This document shows positions 43,004 through 49,823 of a stretch of DNA of 64,000 nucleotides, one piece after another. The notes below the pieces were generated by a model, which saw only the letters and a list, made by a program, of their open reading frames with translations, did not search any database and was not told the origin of the DNA. Within the stretch, counting starts at the first letter, position 1, and every line of letters starts with the position of its first letter. Origin of the DNA: DAOVRD01 sp964521715 (GTDB lineage: Bacteria; Planctomycetota; Brocadiia; SM23-32); contig CAZFSS010000013.1 of NCBI GenBank assembly GCA_964521715.1, positions 1 through 64,000 of the forward strand. The letters run 5' to 3'. The translations under genes and the position numbers were made by a program.

Positions 43004-45516
43004 GCCGCGCCCTCCCCCGCCTCGCCATCACCCGGCAGCAGGCCGAACTCGCGGAGCAAATCCCGATCCTGCGCACTCAAGTCCTTCACCAACCCCGCGT
43101 CCATGGCGGCCACATCGTTCTTGAAGGCACCAAGCGTGTCATCAACGTCGGGATAAAGAGGATCGGCTGCCGCCTCCTCCAACTCGCGCAAGATCAACCG
43201 CAGGCGAACCGCAGCGTCCCGCCGCGAGGCCGCGCAGTCGCTCCAAGGCAACTCGCCTCCATCCGTGAGGTCCCCGACGACGACCACATCCTCCAGCCCA
43301 TCCGGCGGCCGGTGCTTCGATTCGGCGTCCAGGTCGATTTTTGCCTGCGCCACGAGGGCGGCCTGCCGCCCCACGAGCGGAGTAGGCCAAACATCATACC
43401 GGGCCAGAGCCGACGCAAGTGACGGCGGCATGTCGCGCGTCCATTTCGCCGGCAGGGCCGCGAATTCGGCAGCCGCCCGCGCGAACAGCCCATCCCTCGT
43501 CTCCGCATCGGCCTCCCGCTCGCCCTCCAAGATCATGTCACAGACCGCGCGCACCGGCGTGTCCTCGGACCAGTCAAAGTCCGCGATGTCGAGCCACTCT
43601 TCGCTGTAGATCGACCCCGGCGGGACGGGGAAGCACGGCTCGTAGGCCGGCTTCGCGGCGGCCTCGATCTGGCGCCGCGCCTCGGCCCCAGCGCCTTTCA
43701 GAAGCACAACCTCGCCGGCCCGGCGCTTCCCTCGGGCTTCGCTCGCAAGCCGCGCCGCGACCGCGCGATAGGCCCCGAGCGGATCGACCACAGAGTCCGG
43801 CACGTCGCGCAGTTCTGCCGCCGCCTGGCGCAGGTGCTCCCGCTGCTCGCGGCCCGCGCGCCGGGCCTTTTGATTCGCCGGCCCGTCGGTCCCCCACACG
43901 GCTTTCGGCGCCGGGCGCAAGGCGATAACCTCGCCATCGTTTAGATAGGCGAAGGCTTCGCCGTCCGCCCACCTCACGGAGACCTGCTGCCCGGTGTAGA
44001 GAAAGAGCCGCTCACCGGCCCAGTAGTTTCCGTCGAGCAAGACACCGTAACCTGTCACCCTGCGCCGGCCCGTCTTTTGGAGCAAGAATGCGAGAGCCCG
44101 CTCGTCTTCGATTCGAGGCCGCTGCGCGGCCGCGTAGAGTTCGACGGGCGGCGCCGTCCGCTCGCCGCAGACGTGCTCGTGGTTCCACTTCTCAAGCTGC
44201 CGGGCGAAGAGCTCCGCGAACTCCTCCCAACTCAGCAATTGGCCCTTCACGACATGCTGCGCCAGGCGCTCGGGCTTGTCCTTCGCGTCGCGCCCGCACC
44301 AGCCCGGCAGCAAGCGCTCCCACCGGCGAAACGCGCCGAGCAAAGGCTCCGCGGCCTTCCCCCAGGGCGCGTAAGGCAGACACGTCGTCACCCGAATCCC
44401 CAGAGCCGCGAAGAGCGCGCCTTCCTGCTCGGGATCAAGCAGGGCCGGCCACGTATCGCAACCGCCGAGCTCTTTCGTCCGAGGTCGGCGCAGCCTGGAT
44501 GCTCTGCCGCCGAGGCGGCGCGCCGTGAACTCTCTGCCATTATCCCGCTGAAAGGTGTCAGGTTTGCCCCAGGTCAGGAGCGCCTGCCGGAGCACCTGGC
44601 CGACAACCTCCGCGTTCGGCTGCCGGGACAGTGCGTAGGCGACCAACGCGCCGCTGCCTACGTCCCAGACGACCGTGACCCACGGCCTCCGCGCCTTGCC
44701 TGCGTCCGAGATCATGATATCGGCCAGGAAGTGATCGGCCGACCAGGCGCTCCCCGGCGCCGGGACTTCCCGCCCCACCTTTGGCCCCATGTCCGACCTA
44801 TAGGCGCGCGGCCCCTCCCGAAAGAGCTTCTTTTCAAGCGGCGAGATGCCGGCCACGAACCGCGCGACGCTGCGCTCGGATGGTGCGTCTTGCCCCGTCT
44901 CCGCTGCCCAGCCGCAGACGGTGTATTCGTAGACTTGGGCCGCCGTGGGCCGCCCTTCCGTGAGATACAGGGCGCGGACACGCTTGGCCAACTCGGGCGG
45001 GATGCTCGGATGCTTCCCCCGCCGCCCCACGCCACGCCGATCAATCAACTCGCCCTCGCGGCCGGCCCGCAACGCGCGCTCCCAGCGCCGGAGCGTGCTG
45101 ATGCTGACACCCCACTCCGTGGCGACTGAGCGCCAGGCGGCGTTCTTCCTCCCGCGTGGCGACCGCGCCGCGCGTTCCTCGGCAAGCGCCACGGCCGCGC
45201 GTTTTTCAGCCGCGCCGATCAGCTTCGCCCCGTCGCCGCCCGCAATCAGGGCGGCGGCGTCCGGCGTCATGCCATCCGCCAGGACCGGCACGCCGCCCGG
45301 CGCCGGCGGCCCTTGCGCAGGAGCGAGCGCCGCCACTTTCGGTTGGAGCTGCGAAAGGAGCACGCCGAACTGCGGGCGCCCATTCCGGGCCTGCCCGATA
45401 GGCACGGCCAGGTAGACGCCCGCCTGAATCCCCCGCCGGATTGTGCGCTCTGACACCCCCAACACCTGGCCCGCCTCTTCGATGGAAACTATGGGTTTGC
45501 CCACGTCGTCGAGCAC
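43000..45516 (-). CDS. MuA-type DDE transposase with C-terminal extension
   Basis: The protein has 838 residues, against 663 for MuA. It starts at the GTG at 45516 (GAGGAGG upstream). Two HTH regions lie in the N-terminal half (~11-33, EEAGQVLGVSERTIRRGI; ~127-150, VATEWGVSISTLRRWERAL). The integrase core carries Asp261 (SADHF), Asp325 (QRDNGREF) and Glu390 (GKAAEPLLGAF), close to the MuA triad at 269/336/392. A Mu-type beta-barrel follows (~440-510). Residues ~530-838 have no counterpart I recognise. No MuB-type ATPase gene exists in the element, so target choice must work differently or need a host factor. Confidence 0.92.
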   Translation of the reverse strand: MLDDVGKPIVSIEEAGQVLGVSERTIRRGIQAGVYLAVPIGQARNGRPQFGVLLSQLQPKVAALAPAQGPPAPGGVPVLADGMTPDAAALIAGGDGAKLIGAAEKRAAVALAEERAARSPRGRKNAAWRSVATEWGVSISTLRRWERALRAGREGELIDRRGVGRRGKHPSIPPELAKRVRALYLTEGRPTAAQVYEYTVCGWAAETGQDAPSERSVARFVAGISPLEKKLFREGPRAYRSDMGPKVGREVPAPGSAWSADHFLADIMISDAGKARRPWVTVVWDVGSGALVAYALSRQPNAEVVGQVLRQALLTWGKPDTFQRDNGREFTARRLGGRASRLRRPRTKELGGCDTWPALLDPEQEGALFAALGIRVTTCLPYAPWGKAAEPLLGAFRRWERLLPGWCGRDAKDKPERLAQHVVKGQLLSWEEFAELFARQLEKWNHEHVCGERTAPPVELYAAAQRPRIEDERALAFLLQKTGRRRVTGYGVLLDGNYWAGERLFLYTGQQVSVRWADGEAFAYLNDGEVIALRPAPKAVWGTDGPANQKARRAGREQREHLRQAAAELRDVPDSVVDPLGAYRAVAARLASEARGKRRAGEVVLLKGAGAEARRQIEAAAKPAYEPCFPVPPGSIYSEEWLDIADFDWSEDTPVRAVCDMILEGEREADAETRDGLFARAAAEFAALPAKWTRDMPPSLASALARYDVWPTPLVGRQAALVAQAKIDLDAESKHRPPDGLEDVVVVGDLTDGGELPWSDCAASRRDAAVRLRLILRELEEAAADPLYPDVDDTLGAFKNDVAAMDAGLVKDLSAQDRDLLREFGLLPGDGEAGEGAA

Positions 45517-45530
45517 GTCAAGGCCCTCCT

Positions 45531-45911
45531 CTATCGGAAAGGCTCTGCCCTTTCCCTTCTCTGCGCGAGCGTCCGCAGCGCGTGCGCTACGTCCACCTCT
45601 CCGCGCACCGCATCGCCCAACGCAATCACCCGCGCATCGTAGTGACCCCCAACGCTGAAGAGCACGCGCGGCGTGTGCCCCGAATGCCGAAAGGCGGCTT
45701 CGAGGTCCACGCCCAAGAAGCGCCAGCGCTCACAACGCAGCAGCCCCGCCACCACGCGCTCGGCGACTTCCTGTGCCCCGCCCCTGCCGACCTTCACATG
45801 CGCATCCCGAGCCAATATCCGCAACGTCCGGTCACGTCGCCGGACCAGCCGGCCCGGCCGGCCGGCCCGGTCAACCGCGAGGCTCGCCGATTCGCCAGAG
45901 CAGTACGTCAC
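45531..45911 (-). CDS. Hypothetical protein between the Ner-like gene and the transposase
   Basis: The protein has 126 residues from a GTG at 45911 that overlaps the Ner-like stop by 4 bases (GGGGAGG upstream). The frame is open further upstream, but that part only shadows the Ner-like gene. Visible stretches: RRRDRTLRILARDAHVKVG, then RWRFLGVDLEAAFR and GGHYDARVIALGDA. No family recognised. It is always translated with the transposase, so a role in transposition control is plausible. Confidence 0.6.
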   Translation of the reverse strand: MTYCSGESASLAVDRAGRPGRLVRRRDRTLRILARDAHVKVGRGGAQEVAERVVAGLLRCERWRFLGVDLEAAFRHSGHTPRVLFSVGGHYDARVIALGDAVRGEVDVAHALRTLAQRRERAEPFR

Positions 45912-46222
45912 GCGCCGCCCTCCCCGCCCGCGCCGCGCTCTACTTCTACTCCCCCGCCCGCGCCGACGCGGCCCCGTTGACTTTGCCGAAGCGGCGGGGT
46001 ATCCTTCCCGCGTTCGGTCAAGGCGGCCCCGATGGCCTCTCGCAGGCGCGCCAACGTGTCGCGCCGGCACGGCCAATCACAGAGCAGCTGACTCACACGC
46101 TGAGGCGACGCCCCATAGTGTTGGGCGACGGCCTGGCGCGACAGCCGATGGCGAGCACAGAACGCGCGAAGCTCCGACGAAGTCCTTGGAATACCCGGTT
46201 CTCGTGAGGTCGCTTGGGCCAT
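45908..46222 (-). CDS. Ner/Cro-like HTH regulator, first gene of the early operon
   Basis: The protein has 104 residues from ATG 46222. The HTH lies at ~15-45 (LRAFCARHRLSRQAVAQHYG then ASPQRVSQLL). The C-terminal third is a Gly/Arg/Glu-rich tail of low complexity. Place and orientation, divergent from the repressor gene, match Mu ner, which limits early transcription. The predicted transcription start is only ~4 bases before the ATG and there is no Shine-Dalgarno sequence, so the message is probably leaderless. Confidence 0.72.
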   Translation of the reverse strand: MAQATSREPGIPRTSSELRAFCARHRLSRQAVAQHYGASPQRVSQLLCDWPCRRDTLARLREAIGAALTERGKDTPPLRQSQRGRVGAGGGVEVERGAGGEGGA

Positions 46223-46228
46223 TGCGGA

Positions 46229-46263
46229 TGCAAGTATACCAGAACAAATCCCCGATTGCAAGT
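46229..46263. repeat. Operator-like repeats TGCAAGT between the two regulators
   Basis: TGCAAGT occurs at 46229-46235 and 46257-46263, 28 bases apart in the same orientation. One copy overlaps the -10 box and the other the -35 box of the early promoter. They are good candidates for repressor or Ner binding. Confidence 0.5.
46233..46261 (-). promoter_or_regulatory. Early promoter of the Mu-like element
   Basis: On the minus strand TTGCAA (46256-46261), a 17-base spacer and TATACT (46233-46238) form a strong vegetative-type promoter ending 11 bases before the Ner-like ATG. Confidence 0.75.
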
Positions 46264-46271
46264 TAAAACGG

Positions 46272-46685
46272 ATGGAGTTCGAAAGCATATCGGAAACCCC
46301 TGCGGATCGGCTCGCGCAGGCTCTCGCATACGTCCCCCACACCCAACGGGAAGTGGCCGGTCGCTTAGGGATGTCAGAGACGCACCTATCCGCAGTCAAG
46401 AACGGCCACGAGCCATTGTCGCCGCGCGTTGCGCGTGGACTTCAAGAGGCGTTCGGCATACGGGCGGAGTGGCTTCTGCACGGCACAGGCGTAATGCTCG
46501 ACGCTCAGTCCGAGCTTTGGGGGGCGACCACGACAACCTCCCCCGGCGCGGTGTCGGCCATCTACCGCAAGACCTTCTTCTGCGGTGCCTGCGGCCAGCC
46601 CGTGGCTTTGAACCGGACGCCCTGCCCGCACTGTGGCTGCCGGTTGCTCTGGCCGGCCGATCCGGCAGAGGCCGAAGCGGAATAG
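46272..46685 (+). CDS. XRE-family repressor with a C-terminal zinc ribbon
   Basis: The protein has 137 residues. An XRE/Cro helix-turn-helix spans ~12-65 (TQREVAGRLGMSETHLSAVK, NGHEPLSPRVARGLQEAFGI, EWLLHG). A linker is followed by a zinc ribbon at ~108-130 (FFCGACGQPV...PCPHCGCRL). Mu-type repressors usually carry a different oligomerisation domain and lambda-type ones a self-cleaving S24 domain; a zinc ribbon in that place is unusual. It is the only rightward gene of the element and faces the early operon. No Shine-Dalgarno sequence precedes the ATG. Confidence 0.82.
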   Translation: MEFESISETPADRLAQALAYVPHTQREVAGRLGMSETHLSAVKNGHEPLSPRVARGLQEAFGIRAEWLLHGTGVMLDAQSELWGATTTTSPGAVSAIYRKTFFCGACGQPVALNRTPCPHCGCRLLWPADPAEAEAE

Positions 46686-47146
46686 GCTCCGTCCGGTTTC
46701 TGCCGGTCAAAAACCGGAGTAGAAGCCCGTTCTCGCTTGCGCCAAAGCCGGTTTTCGGGTATCATGGAAGCATCGTTGAGCACGAGTCGCGCCCGAACTG
46801 CCCGTTCAGGCACGACGCCAGGGAGCCGGGGAGCCCACCTCGGCTCCCTGGCCCTTTATGGGGCGGGCTTTGTATAGCGGTTTCACCCGCACGTCTGACC
46901 CGCTTTGGCATGCCGTTTGCTGTGTGTCCGTAGGATTGTCCGCCATTGTCCCTTGGATCGGCCGCCGGCGGCCCGGCCCCGAGGGCTGCAAGGCCCCTGA
47001 AACGCCCCTGCATGGCCGTTTCAGGCCATCTGCCCGTCCGTCCCCGCCGCTGCCGAAAACGCGCATTCTACGCGGATTCGGTTCAAATCGATGCATCCCC
47101 TTTTTTGCCCCAACTCCATGCCTCCCATACCTTTACGCCCACGGAC
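46686..47146. other. Non-coding left end of the Mu-like element
   Basis: This stretch holds a terminator-like hairpin, three copies of CCGGTTT (46692-46698, inverted at 46709-46715, direct near 46751), a 9-base inverted repeat CCTGAAACG/CGTTTCAGG near 46995-47024, and subterminal 9- and 10-mers shared with the right end. No supported gene. Confidence 0.5.
46817..46852 (+). terminator. Terminator-like hairpin behind the repressor gene
   Basis: A perfect 12-base stem GCCAGGGAGCCG / CGGCTCCCTGGC with a 12-base loop is followed by CCTTTAT. The T-run is short. It lies 131 bases past the repressor stop. Confidence 0.55.
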
Positions 47147-47174
47147 ATTGTCCCATCTTCCTTGTCCCCCACTA
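47147..47174 (-). repeat. Left terminal inverted repeat of the Mu-like element
   Basis: Read on the minus strand from 47174 it begins TAGTGGG and continues GGACAAGGAAGATGGGACAA. This agrees with the right end at TAGT, GGACAAG, AA, ATG and AC (18 of 23). Confidence 0.8.
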
Positions 47175-47179
47175 CCCAC
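47175..47179. repeat. Target-site duplication CCCAC, left copy
   Basis: This is identical to 37848-37852 and flush with the ACTA terminus at 47171-47174. Confidence 0.8.
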
Positions 47180-47370
47180 GCCAACAGGCCTCTCGTCGAT
47201 GGGCTGCGCGTGCGGGCGCCGGCCAACGGCATGGCCGCGTCTTCCATCATAGCCGGCTGGAGGAAGATGGTGTAGGAGAACGCCATGAACGTCGTGACGC
47301 CGCCCAGGACCTCCCGCCCTAGCATGCTGCCACGCTCGCCGACTCCGAACATCTCCCCAATGGATGGCAT
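47180..47370 (-). pseudogene. N-terminal remnant of an AzgA-like purine permease
   Basis: From ATG 47370 (GGAGG 10 bases upstream) the frame reads a typical AzgA/NCS2 start: FGVGERGSMLGREVLGGVTT and FMAFSYTIFLQPAMMEDA. After about 47 codons (near 47228) the resemblance ends, and the frame runs on without membrane segments into the transposon end. Joining the two flanks across a single CCCAC gives a stop only ~17 codons later. So the gene was already truncated before the transposon came in. Its strong promoter at 47477-47505 is still intact. Confidence 0.7.
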
Positions 47371-47476
47371 GGCCCAGGTCCTCCGATGAAGGCATCCCGG
47401 GAGTCCAGGCGGCCCCCCTGCCGGCAGGCCCGATGCGCGGCGGACGGGCCCTCGGACACCCACTTCTTAGGGGCGG

Positions 47477-47505
47477 ATTATAAGGCCGACGGGTGCCGCG
47501 GTCAA
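47477..47505 (-). promoter_or_regulatory. Near-consensus promoter of the azgA remnant
   Basis: On the minus strand TTGACC (47500-47505), a 17-base spacer and TATAAT (47477-47482) form the closest match to consensus in the window. It would read through the remnant into the Mu-like element. Confidence 0.75.
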
Positions 47506-47697
47506 CGCGTTGGCGACGGCTGCCGGGGCCGCTTGGGGCGGTAGTCTGGGGGCACTTCAGCGTCGTGGTCTGCCAGTATGGCAGGCGGAATCGCCTCGCC
47601 CAAACGGCTGCACCGCGCCTTCGGAAGGCGCAACGGCGCCTGAACTCCTAAGACGCTGCGAAGAAAGGCCTTAGGGTCCCGCGCCGCAGGCATGGTA

Positions 47698-47726
47698 TTG
47701 CATTTGCGCTTGATATGGACTACACT
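47698..47726 (+). promoter_or_regulatory. Promoter of dnaK
   Basis: TTGCAT (47698-47703), a 17-base spacer and TACACT (47721-47726) lie 45 bases before dnaK. No CIRCE inverted repeat is present. Confidence 0.6.
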
Positions 47727-47771
47727 GAGGGGTTTGCCAGTTCGAAGAGACTGTAAGCGAAAGGAAGGTCG

Positions 47772-49694
47772 ATGGCAATGGCTCGGGAGCGCATCATAGG
47801 AATAGACCTTGGAACAACCAACTCCGTCGTCGCCGTCATGGAAGGCGGCAAGCCCACCGTGATCCACAACGAAGACGGCGCCCGCCTGACGCCGTCGGTC
47901 GTGGCGTTCACCGAGGACGGAGAGCGGCTGGTCGGGGTCAAGGCCAAGCGGCAGGCCGTGACGAACCCGGCGAACACGGTGTTTAGCATCAAGCGCTTCA
48001 TGGGGCGCCGGCACAGTGAGGTCTCGGCCGAAGAGAAGATGGTGCCGTACCAGATCGTGGGCGGGCCGCAGGAGCTGGTCAAGGTGAAGGCCGGGGGCAA
48101 GGAGTACACCCCACCCGAGATCTCGGCCATGATACTGCAGGCGCTCAGGCGAGCGGCGCAGGATTACCTGGGCGAGGAAATCGAGAAGGCCGTCATTACC
48201 GTCCCCGCCTACTTCAACGACGGCCAGCGCCAGGCCACGAAGGACGCGGGCACGATCGCCGGGCTCAAAGTCGAGCGGATCATCAACGAGCCGACGGCCG
48301 CTTCGCTCGCCTACGGGCTCGAGAGGAAGGAGGACGAGAAGATCGCCGTCTTCGACTTCGGAGGCGGCACGTTCGACATCTCGATCCTGGAGGTCGGCGA
48401 AGGCGTGTTCGAGGTGAAAGCCACGAACGGCAATACGCATCTGGGCGGCGACGACCTGGACGATTACCTGATCCGCCACATCGCCGACGAGTTCAAGAAG
48501 CAGCAGGGCATAGACCTGCGCCGGGACCAGATGGCGCTGCAGCGGCTCAAGGAGGCCGCCGAGGCGGCCAAGTGCGACCTGTCCACGTCCACGGAGACGG
48601 AGATCAACCTGCCGTTCATCACGGCCGACAGCAGCGGACCGAAGCATCTGCACATGACCATCAACCGGGCGAAGTTCGAGGAGCTGGCCGGGCCCATCTT
48701 CGAGAAGCTCAAAGGCCCGTGCAAGCAGTGCCTGGAGGACGCGAAGCTGAGGCCCGAGGAAATCGACGAGGTCATCCTCGTCGGCGGCTCGACCCGCATC
48801 CCCATAGTCCAGCAGATCGTCAGGGACATCTTCCACAGGGAACCGCACAAGGGCGTCAACCCCGACGAAGTGGTCGCGGTCGGCGCGGCCATTCAGGGCG
48901 GCGTGTTGGGGGGCGAGATCGAGGACGTTGTCCTGGTTGACGTGACGCCCCTCTCTCTGGGCATCGAGACGCTGGGCGGCGTGACGACCGTGCTGATCGG
49001 CCGCAACACGTCGATCCCCACCAGCAAGAAGGAGGTCTTCAGCACGGCGGCGGACAATCAGACCAGCGTGGAGATCCACGTTCTGCAGGGAGAGCGCCAG
49101 ATGGCGGCGGACAACCGCACGCTCGGGCGCTTCCAGCTTGCGGGCATCCCCGCTGCCCCCCGCAGCATGCCGCAGATTGAGGTCAGTTTCGACCTCGACG
49201 CGGACGGCATCCTCAACGTGAAGGCGCAGGACCTCGGCACCGGTAAGGTGCAGGACATCGAGATCAAGAGTAGCTCCGGCCTCACGGAGGATCAGATCGA
49301 CAAGATGCGTGGGGAGGCCGAGGAGCACGCCGATGAGGACCGGCAGCGCCGCGAGCTCGCCGAAACACGCAACATGGCCGACCAGCTCGTCTACACCACC
49401 GAGAAGACGCTGAAGGAGCACGGAGACAAGCTCCGCGGGGAAGAGCGCAAGACCGTCGAAGACGCCCTCGAAGGGCTGCGGAAGGTCAAGAACGGCGACA
49501 ACAGGGAAGAGATCCAGCAGAAAATGGAGGCCCTCCAGACGGCCTCTCACAAGCTGGCAGAGGCGATCTACCAGCAATCCAGGGCCCAGCAGCAGGCCCG
49601 GCCAACAGGCGCCGCCGGGGGCGCACGCGAGCAAGAGGCGGCGCGAGGCAACGACGAGGACGTCGTGGACGCGGATTTCGAGGTCAAGGAGTAG
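47772..49694 (+). CDS. dnaK: Chaperone protein DnaK (Hsp70)
   Basis: The protein has 640 residues. The nucleotide-binding domain (~1-385) shows IGIDLGTTNSVVAVMEGG, the phosphate-2 loop FDFGGGTFDISIL and VILVGGSTRIP. The substrate-binding domain starts after the linker DVVLVDVTPLSLGIET. The helical lid ends in the DnaK-type EEVDADFE-like tail (EDVVDADFEVKE). AAGGAAGG lies 3 bases before the ATG; a second ATG two codons in is also possible. It is followed by clpB after 129 bases rather than by grpE or dnaJ. Confidence 0.97.
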   Translation: MAMARERIIGIDLGTTNSVVAVMEGGKPTVIHNEDGARLTPSVVAFTEDGERLVGVKAKRQAVTNPANTVFSIKRFMGRRHSEVSAEEKMVPYQIVGGPQELVKVKAGGKEYTPPEISAMILQALRRAAQDYLGEEIEKAVITVPAYFNDGQRQATKDAGTIAGLKVERIINEPTAASLAYGLERKEDEKIAVFDFGGGTFDISILEVGEGVFEVKATNGNTHLGGDDLDDYLIRHIADEFKKQQGIDLRRDQMALQRLKEAAEAAKCDLSTSTETEINLPFITADSSGPKHLHMTINRAKFEELAGPIFEKLKGPCKQCLEDAKLRPEEIDEVILVGGSTRIPIVQQIVRDIFHREPHKGVNPDEVVAVGAAIQGGVLGGEIEDVVLVDVTPLSLGIETLGGVTTVLIGRNTSIPTSKKEVFSTAADNQTSVEIHVLQGERQMAADNRTLGRFQLAGIPAAPRSMPQIEVSFDLDADGILNVKAQDLGTGKVQDIEIKSSSGLTEDQIDKMRGEAEEHADEDRQRRELAETRNMADQLVYTTEKTLKEHGDKLRGEERKTVEDALEGLRKVKNGDNREEIQQKMEALQTASHKLAEAIYQQSRAQQQARPTGAAGGAREQEAARGNDEDVVDADFEVKE

Positions 49695-49823
49695 CCGCAT
49701 CGTTGGCGTCCCGACGTGCCAGCAGGCATTGCGCGGGAATCCGGTGCCGCAGCAATCTCTGCCGGGCCGGCATCGGAAGCCAGAGGCGATCCCGTTCACT
49801 CCTAGCCCGTAAAGACAACGCCA

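Larger units (their letters stand above)
37853..47174. mobile_element. Compact Mu-like transposon, 9,322 bp
   Basis: Both ends begin TAGT-N3-GGACAAG in inverted orientation (18 of the first 23 bases agree) and are flanked by the direct repeat CCCAC. In the Mu sense the left end is at 47174: a repressor on the plus strand faces a leftward early operon of a Ner-like gene, a small gene and a MuA-type transposase. Then follow a DUF1804-like gene, small unknowns, a tape-measure gene and a last small gene before the right end at 37853. There is no MuB, large terminase, portal, capsid, tail sheath or lysis gene. It is either a prophage shrunk by deletion or a transposon that keeps a few phage genes. 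Confidence 0.85.

Noticed and set aside
47371..47470. Purine riboswitch in the leader of the azgA remnant
   Set aside because: The ~100-base leader lacks the conserved purine-aptamer core and loops.
47640..47771. CIRCE or heat-shock sigma site before dnaK
   Set aside because: No TTAGCACTC inverted repeat is present; the promoter looks vegetative.
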